This document shows, piece by piece, positions 11,264-19,622 of a DNA stretch of 64,000 nucleotides. Below the pieces are notes generated by a model. That model saw nothing but the letters and a program-made list of their open reading frames with translations. It was not told the origin of the DNA and did no database searches. Source of the stretch: Hexactinellida sp. DTS-2022 (Eukaryota > Porifera > Hexactinellida); assembly GCA_028753945.1 (NCBI GenBank), contig JAPNXP010000016.1, positions 2,326,001 through 2,390,000 on the forward strand. The letters run 5' to 3'. The position numbers and the translations under genes are program-made. Each line of letters begins with the position of its first letter. Positions within the stretch are counted from its first letter, which is position 1.

Positions 11264-12622
11264 ATGTTTAAATTTAAAATAAAACGCTTCTATTCACACA
11301 TATTCCGTCTCACTTTCTTGCAACAAGGATTTGGAATAGGATTCCCTTCTCCCACGCTGAGAGAGATTCTCAAACTGGGTCTCCTAGACGAGACCAGCTA
11401 CCCAGTATTCACCTCCTTATTCGTAGTGGGACTAGCTCTGGGCCCCGTCCTGTCTATACCGGGATCCAAATACCTGGGAAGGAAACTATTTACCATATTA
11501 AGCTCGCTTCCTACTGCATTCGGTCTCCTGCTAATAGCGGCCTCTGGTAGCACTGCGTGTCTGTTTGCTGGGAGGCTATTGCATGGCGTAGGCACAGGCA
11601 TGTTAGTGGTTACACCACAGATAACCCCGGCCGCTGGAAGGGGTCTACTGTCCAGCTACCTGGGCGTATACGAGGTAGTGGGGCTGCTAATCGTGTACAC
11701 ATTCGGTATCTTCCTGTCGTTCCGGTGGCTGGCTGTGTTGGGCGTAGCCCTGACGCTGGCGCAGAGCTGTGCGCTGCTGTCAGTGCCGCAGAGCGCTGCG
11801 TGGCTCTTCTCCAGGGGTCTGGAGAAGAGAGCCCGGCGGCTGCTGGAGGGACTCCGGGGGGCGGGGCCAGAGGCCCTGCAGGAGTGCTACGCGATACGGA
11901 CTGCACTGGACACCAAGGGAGAGAGCAGCATGTCCGTGGTGTACTATTGGAAACTTGTGCTAGCTAGGTACAGACTGAAGGCACTGGCTGTTGGTATTGT
12001 GCTGGCACTGGGGTTCATGAATACTGGAATAGACATTGTGTACTCGTATACCGCTCCTCTGCTGGAGGGAAGTAAGGGAATCGATCCAAATATAGTAGCA
12101 ATAGTAGTGCCTTTGTTTGGGATATTAGGCTCTGTGCTTGCTATATTCTTAGTAGAGGAATTTGGTAGGAAACCCCTGCTTCTGACCTCAGCCGTTATCA
12201 TAACAGGATCTCTCCTGTCCCTGTCGGGTTATTTCCTATTGGATGAATTCATATTTGGATGCTCTATTATAGTGTTTGTTTCTTTTGAGCAATTCTTTTG
12301 TTACTTGCTTACAATTTGGCCGATTATGAGTTTAATAGTTTACAGCTGTGCACTACGAATTGGTTGGGGACCTATCGTGTATAGAATGATGGGAGAAGTA
12401 TTCGATATCCGCTCAAGAGTATTCGTACCTGGTATTCTACAGTGCATTCTGAATGTGCATGCTATTATACTGCTAACCGCTTTCCCTTACGTGGCCAGTG
12501 CTATTGGTGATGGATATACCTTTTTGATTCTTGCAACAACAAACCTTATAACATGCGTGCTCATGTTATTTCTACCAGAAACTAAAGGTATCAAGGAAAA
12601 TGGAATAAAAGAGATATCCTAA
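11264..12622 (+). CDS. Major-facilitator sugar transporter (SLC2/Tret1-like), copy 1, lacks loop motif
   Basis: 452-aa multipass protein of the SLC2 hexose/trehalose transporter type, expected in the plasma membrane. Visible family features are GRKLFTILSS after helix 2, GRLLHGVGTGM in helix 4, ITPAAGRG, the cytoplasmic loop with SAAWLFSRG (in place of PESPRWL), EEFGRKPLLL between helices 8 and 9, GWGP in helix 10, and LPETKG at the C-terminus. Five residues of the conserved PxYLSE motif, present in copy 2, are missing here (near 11615-11625), and the extracellular 9-10 loop is shortened. The middle of the gene (about 11327-12236) is almost identical in DNA to copy 2 while both ends diverge sharply. 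May be a weakened or non-transporting paralogue. Intronless. Confidence 0.85.
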   Translation: MFKFKIKRFYSHIFRLTFLQQGFGIGFPSPTLREILKLGLLDETSYPVFTSLFVVGLALGPVLSIPGSKYLGRKLFTILSSLPTAFGLLLIAASGSTACLFAGRLLHGVGTGMLVVTPQITPAAGRGLLSSYLGVYEVVGLLIVYTFGIFLSFRWLAVLGVALTLAQSCALLSVPQSAAWLFSRGLEKRARRLLEGLRGAGPEALQECYAIRTALDTKGESSMSVVYYWKLVLARYRLKALAVGIVLALGFMNTGIDIVYSYTAPLLEGSKGIDPNIVAIVVPLFGILGSVLAIFLVEEFGRKPLLLTSAVIITGSLLSLSGYFLLDEFIFGCSIIVFVSFEQFFCYLLTIWPIMSLIVYSCALRIGWGPIVYRMMGEVFDIRSRVFVPGILQCILNVHAIILLTAFPYVASAIGDGYTFLILATTNLITCVLMLFLPETKGIKENGIKEIS

Positions 12623-13314
12623 GAAAATAGACTCTGTGGATTGAATTGTGTTCCCTGTTCGTAGAATGTGCGGGATTCAAGCATAGCCCATTTAATGCAC
12701 GAATTGCTTTCTGATATTTTCTTATTTTTACGCATTACTTTTATAATGTTTTATTATATAAAAATTCTTTGTTATTAGAACAGAATGCATGGAATTGCAG
12801 TAAATGGAAAGCTGGGGTAATAATTATAATTCTTAGGAAAACCCAATTTGCAGATTAATCTGTTTCTTCAGAATAAATATTATGAAACTATACATATGTC
12901 CCTTTTTACCCTTGTTGGTTGTGATACTTTATCTGAAGATAATTAATTAAGAAACTGTTAAACTAACCCTAAGGCATTTTAACAGCTAAGAATTTATAGC
13001 TTACTTACTTATTAAATATTCGCATATTATTACTCGCTGGATCTACTACTTTTGTAATGTTTTAGTTATTAATGATGCAAAGACAACTTAATTATGCTAA
13101 TAAACTTTTTCCAAATGTACGTTTAACCGGTAAGAAACCTATGTAGCCTCAGACTCAGATTTAAAGACTGTATTTTTGCATATATTTCCTTACGTATAGC
13201 TCTTAAAGTTATAATATAGACATACGTGTACTTTATTGTTAATTAAGTATTCTCCGCAACGTATCAAGTTAACATGAACATGTAATGCTGTAGCTTTGGA
13301 ATTAAACATAAACA
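12623..13314. other. Intergenic spacer between tandem transporters
   Basis: AT-rich, no gene. No clear transposon ends were seen. Presumably the 3' region of copy 1 and the promoter of copy 2. Confidence 0.5.
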
Positions 13315-14835
13315 ATGACGAGAAATACATACCGGTATATAATAGGGTATTCGAGTGAGTTCGAAATAGTTTGTACTAGACTACGGGAAATGAAATTAAC
13401 ATTCAGGTTATGTGTATTTTCACAGATACTGTGCATCGGATTCTTGCATTTAGGATTTGGAATAGGATTCCCTTCTCCCACGCTGAGAGAGATTCTCAAA
13501 CTGGGTCTCCTAGACGAGACCAGCTACCCAGTATTCACCTCCTTATTCGTAGTGGGACTAGCTCTGGGCCCCGTCCTGTCTATACCGGGATCCAAATACC
13601 TGGGGAGGAAACTATTCACCATAATAAGCTCGCTTCCTACTGCATTCGGTCTGCTGCTGATAACTACTGCTACCAGCTCTAGTCGCTTATTGGCTGGGAG
13701 ACTGTTGCATGGAGTGGGAGTGGGAATGCTAATTACGGTAACGCCGATATATCTGAGTGAGATAACCCCGGCCGCTGGAAGGGGTCTACTGTCCAGCTTC
13801 CTGGGCGTATACGAGGTAGTGGGGTTGCTAATCGTGTACACATTCGGTATCTTCCTGTCGTTCCGCTGGCTGGCTGTGTTGGGCATAGCCCTGACGCTGG
13901 TGCAGAGCTGTGCGCTGCTGTCAGTGCCGCAGAGCGCCGCGTGGCTCTTCTCCAGGGGTCTGGAGAAGAGAGCCAGGCGGCTGCTGGAGGGGCTCCGAGG
14001 GGCGGGGCCGGAGGCCCTGCAGGAGTGCTACGCGATACGGACTGCACTGGACACCAAGGGAGAGAGCAGCATGTCCGTGACGTACTATTGGAAACTTGTG
14101 CTAGCTAGGTACAGACTGAAGGCACTGGCTGTCGGTATCGTGCTGGCACTGGGGTTCATGAATACAGGAATAGACATTGTGTACTCGTACACCGCTCCTC
14201 TGCTGGAGGGAAGCAAGGGAATCAATCCAAATATAGTAGCAATAGTGGTGCCTTTGTTTGGGATACTAGGTTCTGTGTTTGCTATATTCTTAGTGGAGAC
14301 ATTTGGCAGGAAACCCCTGCTTCTGACCTCAGCCGTTATCATAACAGGATCTCTCCTGTCCCTCTCGTGTTATTTTTTGATGAAAGAGTATGTTTTAGAG
14401 CAATTAATTGAAAAGTCGAATGGAACTCTGGTTTCCGACTTTGCTTCTGATTGGCTTATTTTGTGGCCGGGAATAAGTATAGCTGCTTACAGCTTTGCAA
14501 ACAAAGTTGGTTGGGGATCAATTTTCTATGTGATTTTGGGAGAAATATTTCCGATTAAAATTAAAGAAATTGGTTCTGGCATTTTGAACTGTATTATGAA
14601 TGTGCACGCTATTTCAATACTGACAGCTTTCCCTTACATAAATGGTCTAATCGGAAATGGTTATACATTCCTGATTCTCGTTATCGCTAACATTCTCTCC
14701 TGCATATTCATTTTATTATTCTTGCCGGAAACAAAGGGCCTTAAAACAGATGAAATTGAAGAGTTATTTCAAGAGAACTCTATACTATGCGGTCTCAACT
14801 ATGCTACTTACTCTTACACGGCTGATGATAAATAG
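13315..14835 (+). CDS. Major-facilitator sugar transporter (SLC2/Tret1-like), copy 2
   Basis: 506-aa transporter with the complete motif set: GRKLFTIISS, GRLLHGVGVGM, TPIYLSEITPAAGRG, SAAWLFSRGLEKRARR, ETFGRKPLLL, GWGS and LPETKG. Twelve hydrophobic segments are expected. The start is uncertain. The Met at 13390 (MKLTFRLCVFSQ) gives a more typical N-terminus than 13315, and TGTATTTTCACAG just before 13426 resembles a splice acceptor, so a short upstream exon is possible. Same orientation as copy 1 with 0.7 kb between them. The shared core and divergent flanks point to gene conversion after duplication. The exact sugar cannot be told from sequence. Confidence 0.88.
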   Translation: MTRNTYRYIIGYSSEFEIVCTRLREMKLTFRLCVFSQILCIGFLHLGFGIGFPSPTLREILKLGLLDETSYPVFTSLFVVGLALGPVLSIPGSKYLGRKLFTIISSLPTAFGLLLITTATSSSRLLAGRLLHGVGVGMLITVTPIYLSEITPAAGRGLLSSFLGVYEVVGLLIVYTFGIFLSFRWLAVLGIALTLVQSCALLSVPQSAAWLFSRGLEKRARRLLEGLRGAGPEALQECYAIRTALDTKGESSMSVTYYWKLVLARYRLKALAVGIVLALGFMNTGIDIVYSYTAPLLEGSKGINPNIVAIVVPLFGILGSVFAIFLVETFGRKPLLLTSAVIITGSLLSLSCYFLMKEYVLEQLIEKSNGTLVSDFASDWLILWPGISIAAYSFANKVGWGSIFYVILGEIFPIKIKEIGSGILNCIMNVHAISILTAFPYINGLIGNGYTFLILVIANILSCIFILLFLPETKGLKTDEIEELFQENSILCGLNYATYSYTADDK

Positions 14836-15240
14836 TATGCATTCTGTTAATAAGCAATTTATTTTGTTAGAAGTTAATTTTGTTGTTATGTTTGTACTAT
14901 TTGGATATTAATTAAATAAGTTTAAATAGCCCAACAATTATAGTTGAGAATGCAAACTAAGCTAAATTCGAATTATAATTTATTTATTTATTGAGACTAT
15001 TCTGTACTTGATACAACATAAATAGGTAGTCAAACTAAACAAGAACTAATGGTATCTACATGTAGTCGCCTAATAGCAATTGCTCTGCTAGCAAGTTATT
15101 TTCAGTCCCCAGTATTTAATGTTAACTATGTTCCCCTAATAGTAAGTTCGCTTAATATCAAGCAAATTTCGTGCAAAATGCAACTTGCCATTAACACTGT
15201 ATCTACACTATAAAGTTATTAACTACGTAGTATTTTAATA

Positions 15241-15412
15241 CAGTATACTCCGCTTAATAGAGCCACCGGTTAATAGATTTCTCCGCTTAATTGGGTCAAA
15301 ATTTCACAGTAATTATTGGACGGACAGTTTAACTCAAAATATTTTCGGTTATTAGATTAATTGGGTCAAACTACCCTGGAACAAAACTGACCCTATTAAG
15401 CGGAGTCAACTG
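15241..15412. mobile_element. MITE family C
   Basis: Ends CAGTATACTCCGCTTAATAG and CTATTAAGCGGAGTCAACTG, bounded by TA. The family word (CTCCGCTTAAT) recurs four times in both orientations. The rest of the 14836-15532 spacer holds remnants of a family D element (about 15060-15190, words CTAATAGCAA and GTTCGCTTAATATCAAGC). No gene seen. Confidence 0.75.
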
Positions 15413-15532
15413 TATTCATAATGTAATAATCAAATGGGGAGACTATCTCAAATTACATTAGAGACTTCCATTTACACATTATGCATTTAAGGTTTAAGAC
15501 TTAAAGAAGTTAATAGTTATATTCTTAACATT

Positions 15533-17209
15533 TTGATGGCATGTTTTATTCGTCTTGCGTTCTTATTCCAGTTTTATACCTTCGTATTCTTTGCTGTGTC
15601 TGAATTTTCAGTTCCATTAGCTTCTGCTTGTTACTACAATGATCCTATCTACTGTGATGAGTATCCTCCAGACTATGTTGAATGTTATATTCATTACTAT
15701 ATACCGAATTCTACCCTACTTGGTAACGCATTAACTTACTGCACTGAAGGAAAGTCTTTCCATGAACTAATTCTTGTTTTATTTTTCTTCGATCAATATT
15801 CTATCGAAATACCACTAAATGTAAGTGATAATATCACTTCTTTTAAAATTATAACTGATTTTTACAGATCAACTGTTCGCATTAATCCGCTGAAACAACA
15901 TCTTAACATGACAAGATTATCATTTAGCTATACGAATTGGGATATACCAAATATGCTTTATAGTTATTTTCCGAACTTACAACGTATTGAAATAGAACGT
16001 GAAAATTCGATCAAAACGATAGATAGCAATCTCTTTAGGAATCTTATTTCGCTGACTTATCTCACATGGTCTGGCGCGTTAGTTAATATTTCCGAAGACT
16101 GTTTCAGAGGCCTATCCTCTCTGTCTTATGTCAGTCTGAGTTCTAATCAGATTCCGTATCTCTCTAGCGAGACATTCCAGCACTTGCCATCTCTTAACGA
16201 ACTTCTCGTTTCGGGTTCCCAATTAAACTGTACTTGTCGTATGCAATGGATGTCTATAGTGGATTCTAATAATTGGATTAATATCGTAGGAGATTGCAAG
16301 GGGTCTGGTCTCCCTGTAGATTCTCCGCTAACTTTCTCACAGTGTAATAGCCCTGAGTCTTACCAGTGCTTCAATAAGTCGGTTAACTGCGAGAGCGTCT
16401 GTATTAACACTGCCTGTAGCTACATATGTGCCTGTACTGAGGGCTACGGGCTTACTGAGCCGGCCTGTCACGACATAGACGAATGTGTACACAACATATC
16501 TCTATGTGGGGGAATGAATTGTAGGAATACTCCAGGCTCTTATCAGTGCTATTGCGAAGATGGATTCCTGCTTGTTGGTGACGGGAGCTCTTGTTATGAT
16601 ATAGACGAGTGTGCATATAACCCTTGTGAGCAGCAGTGTAATAATACACTGGGATCCTATCTGTGTTCTTGCTATGCCAGATTCGTACTTAGCAGAGACA
16701 AACACACCTGCCAGTGTCAACCAGGTTACGAGCTAACAGCTGATAAGACCGAGTGTGTTGATGTAGACGAGTGTTCAGGTTGTGACCATATTTGTACTAA
16801 CACGAATAGAAGCTATACATGTTCGTGTAACGTTAATAGCTCACTTACTTCAGACAATACACTGTTTCTACTGTCGCCATTGTTTATAAGTATTTCCATA
16901 TTGCAAACCTTTATTATTTTTGCTTTAATAATTACATTAATTGTTACTTGCATTTGTTGGAAGAGAGGGAGATCTGAAGGGAACAAAAAGTCGGACAATC
17001 ACAAACACAAAATATATACCGATTTAGAACCCAAAAGTGTAACCAAATCCGAACCAATACATTACGAATATATCAACGAAGACGAACTGAGGGGTACCCT
17101 TACAGGGGCTGCGTATCCAGCAGAGGATCCGCTATATACTGCAATGCAGTCTCATCAAGGAGAGAAACCTGTTTACGATAGTCGCTATATGAATCTTAGT
17201 GATATGTAA
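15533..17209 (+). CDS. Single-pass receptor: LRR, Ca-binding EGF repeats, tyrosine-rich tail
   Basis: Intronless 558-aa type I membrane protein. A hydrophobic N-terminus (about 1-32) is a likely signal peptide. Residues about 110-245 contain leucine-rich strands (LFRNLISLTYLTWSG, LSSLSYVSLSSNQIPYLS, LPSLNELLVSGSQLNCTC), ending in a cysteine-bounded cap. About 280-440 carry EGF-like modules with the calcium-binding DIDEC/DVDEC signature at least four times. One transmembrane helix lies at about 445-480 and is followed by basic KRGRSEG. The tail holds tyrosines in YEYINEDE, DPLYTAMQ and YDSRYMNL; YIN and YMN are YxN sites that can bind GRB2-type SH2 domains. Orthology unknown. It looks like a lineage-specific adhesion or signalling receptor. 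A stop is followed by AATAAA near 17406. Confidence 0.85.
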   Translation: MMACFIRLAFLFQFYTFVFFAVSEFSVPLASACYYNDPIYCDEYPPDYVECYIHYYIPNSTLLGNALTYCTEGKSFHELILVLFFFDQYSIEIPLNVSDNITSFKIITDFYRSTVRINPLKQHLNMTRLSFSYTNWDIPNMLYSYFPNLQRIEIERENSIKTIDSNLFRNLISLTYLTWSGALVNISEDCFRGLSSLSYVSLSSNQIPYLSSETFQHLPSLNELLVSGSQLNCTCRMQWMSIVDSNNWINIVGDCKGSGLPVDSPLTFSQCNSPESYQCFNKSVNCESVCINTACSYICACTEGYGLTEPACHDIDECVHNISLCGGMNCRNTPGSYQCYCEDGFLLVGDGSSCYDIDECAYNPCEQQCNNTLGSYLCSCYARFVLSRDKHTCQCQPGYELTADKTECVDVDECSGCDHICTNTNRSYTCSCNVNSSLTSDNTLFLLSPLFISISILQTFIIFALIITLIVTCICWKRGRSEGNKKSDNHKHKIYTDLEPKSVTKSEPIHYEYINEDELRGTLTGAAYPAEDPLYTAMQSHQGEKPVYDSRYMNLSDM

Positions 17210-17599
17210 ATTGTCAGTTTAACTATTGGATTTCTAAAACAATATTAGGTTCAACCTACTTTTCTGACTATTCGTATTGAGTGCTAATTAGTTTTTTATG
17301 CAATTTGAATGAGTGTTATCTTGTTTTTATGCAATTTGTATTGAGTGCTTATTAATCGATAAATGAGTGTTTTATTAATGACGTAGCTATACTATATGTA
17401 TTTAAATAATAAAAGAAAACACGTTTAAGTTAACGTCGTAAGCTCTTTATTACAATGTACTAGCATTAATTGGAAGCAGTCTACTTTGGCGAAGGCATTC
17501 AGGCATAGAATTAATAAATTAATGTGGTCCTCGTGTGTCTGTTGGGAGAGCAACTTGGGTTCGTATCGCGATATCTGATACACAGAAGTTTGTTGCTAG
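17210..17599. other. Convergent 3' spacer
   Basis: Lies between the convergent receptor gene and the multipass protein. Contains near-duplicate ATTTGTATTGAGTGCT words (17310-17350) and an AATAAA near 17406. No gene seen. Confidence 0.45.
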
Positions 17600-18953
17600 C
17601 TAATTCGGTGCGTTGATGTACTTTGCTATCCAATCCATGATATCTGATATGAATTGTAAGCTGTAGCCTTCTGATAGTCTAAGAGAGTTTAATAATAGCA
17701 GATTGTAGCAATTAATTCAAGTCATATATAGCCAGTAAATATGTAGTATACGTACGTATGTAGAAATTTCAGATTTTACCATTAGGAAATTAGTCCCCAT
17801 ATACAGTAGACTCTCGTTAATACGAACACCAGGGGACCGTCGAAATATGTCCGTATTAACGGGAATTCTTATTAACCGGAGTCTCACTTGCATGCATTTT
17901 GTATAAACTAGGTGAATTAAACCTTGTAACGAGAGTCTACTGTAATCGCTTTCAGAACTCAAGAATTAAGACCCCAATTTCGTGAGAATGTGGTCTACTA
18001 ACTAACGTTGTTCAAGCAGTATCCACATACGTTTCTGGATAGAAGCCAATAAGTGCCAGATTCAGAGATATCCGTGCCACGAGAGTTAGAGCGACGAGAA
18101 CTAAAGGAGAACACAGTATATAAATAAAACAACAGATTGTTGACATAAATATAGAGAGTACTACCTCCTCCGATGAGAGACAGTATGAGCATCAAGTGGT
18201 TAGAGACTGCCCAGGATGAAAGCATTGAGTAGAGCAGAGTGTAGCAGGATATCATCTGGAAGAGCTAAGGAATATTGTAGAGTAATATAGTAATCATGTT
18301 ATATAGACAGATTACATTCGATAAGTTAGTTAGTTATATATTCAGTTAGTATAGTTTACAGTCTTCGTTTATTTTAGTTTCCACTTGTTCGTGTAAGGAA
18401 TTATTATATTTATATCTGAAAACTAAATAATATACGTTTTTACATTATTTTTCTAGAGAAAATTTGTCCAGCGATCATTGTACGTACTACTTATTTTCCT
18501 TTCAATTCTCAATAGATAGAAAGCAGATAGGAAATAATAGTGATTGCATTATTGCTGTATTACTTTAATAATTAATTACAGTATAACCTCGTTAGTACGA
18601 ACACGGGGGGACCGTCATAATTGTTCGCCTTATCCGGAATTCGTATTAACCGGCCTCATTTGTATCGAAAAGGCTTTGAAGGGACTGAAATAGTGTTCAT
18701 ATTAACCGAATTTCGTATCAACCGTGTTAGTACTAACGAGGTTCTACAGTATTGAACTTACAGGAAGGTAGTCCATTGCCGAGTGCGTTGAATAGTCTGG
18801 GTTTCGTGTAACCATAATGATACAGAGATCGTATAAAAAGAGTAAATATAGTATAGAAGAAAACGTGAAAGTAACAGCGAGACCGATAAATCTCTTTCTC
18901 CGACTGAAAGTGTTCAATAGTTTCAATTTTCTGCATAAAAAGTATAAAGACAT
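17600..18953 (-). CDS. Small multipass membrane protein, unrecognised
   Basis: Four exons assembled on the minus strand: 18762-18953, 18165-18255, 18031-18100, 17600-17678. GT-AG borders and reading phases agree throughout, giving 143 aa. Three to four hydrophobic helices are visible: FIGLAVTFTFSSILYLLFLY, then MISCYTLLYSMLSSWAV, LMLILSLIGGG and VLVALTLVARISLNLALIGF. The protein ends IAKYINAPN. An acceptor-like TTTTTATGCAG lies inside the first codons, so a further upstream exon is possible and the start at 18953 is tentative. No family recognised. It follows the F-box/RCC1 gene on the same strand about 0.67 kb downstream. Introns 1 and 3 each hold a family A MITE. Confidence 0.6.
17804..17942. 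mobile_element. MITE family A (CTCTCGTTAATACGAA variant), intronic
   Basis: Ends CAGTAGACTCTCGTTAATAC and GTAACGAGAGTCTACTG beside TA. Contains GTCCGTATTAACGGGAATT. Lies in the last intron of the multipass protein gene. Confidence 0.75.
18579..18749. mobile_element. MITE family A, intronic
   Basis: Ends CAGTATAACCTCGTTAGTAC and CTAACGAGGTTCTACAG between TA dinucleotides. Internal GGAATTCGTATTAACCGG and AAAAGGCTTTGAAGGG are typical. It stops about a dozen bases from the donor of the first exon. Confidence 0.8.
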
Positions 18954-19622
18954 ATTATGAAGTCAGAAGCTTTTGAAAATATCAGCCATTAACATTGAAT
19001 CATTCGAGGCGAGATCCTCACTGAAACCTCATCTGTTCGAGAAATAACGCGAAATTATACAGGCTTGACGTTAAATACTTTATTTATCAATCAGCTCATC
19101 GGCCTATTGTCTCTCATGTCTCCACCAATCAAATTATGTTCTATACTAATAGTGCTTTTATTCCTGAGATACGTAATTAACTGATTGGTTAGAATATAAT
19201 CGTTATTCATACGATAGAACCATATTTCTGTTATAAATCAGAACAAATTTTACGAACCTGAAGAATTTACAAATGTACTTAGTTAGTTACAAACGAGAGT
19301 TAAAGTATTATGGTCAGCAGCCGATAATTCGAACTTTCAGGGGAAAAAAGAATTTGGTCAAATTAGCGAATATTCGAATTAACTGTACACATTTTCTATT
19401 GAGCCAATAAGATACACGAAATGGTATTTAACCTATAAAGGGAATTACTTGTAAGTTATTTGCATTAATATGAAGGATTAATAATTAAGAGTTATAAAAG
19501 CTTGAGAAATAAAAGCGAATTCAAAATAACTAACAAAATATATAAATGTAAAGTTGTAGACGTACACAGAACTGTGTAAGTTTATACAATTAATCGGATA
19601 ATAGGGTGAGTAGCCAGATTAG
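18954..19622. other. Spacer between two minus-strand genes
   Basis: AT-rich. A decayed palindromic patch (GATAATTCGAACTTTC and GAATATTCGAATTAAC, 19325-19385) may be an old MITE. No coding exon was found, although a first exon of the multipass protein could hide here. Confidence 0.4.

Noticed and set aside
11557-11967. 136-aa frame inside transporter copy 1, with similar antisense frames in both copies
   Set aside because: GC-rich shadow frames of the transporter core. The real frame has the complete family motifs.
17998-18255. 85-aa minus-strand frame beginning MISCYTLLYSML
   Set aside because: Only the first 31 residues are a true exon; the remainder reads through two introns and exon 3 in the wrong frame.
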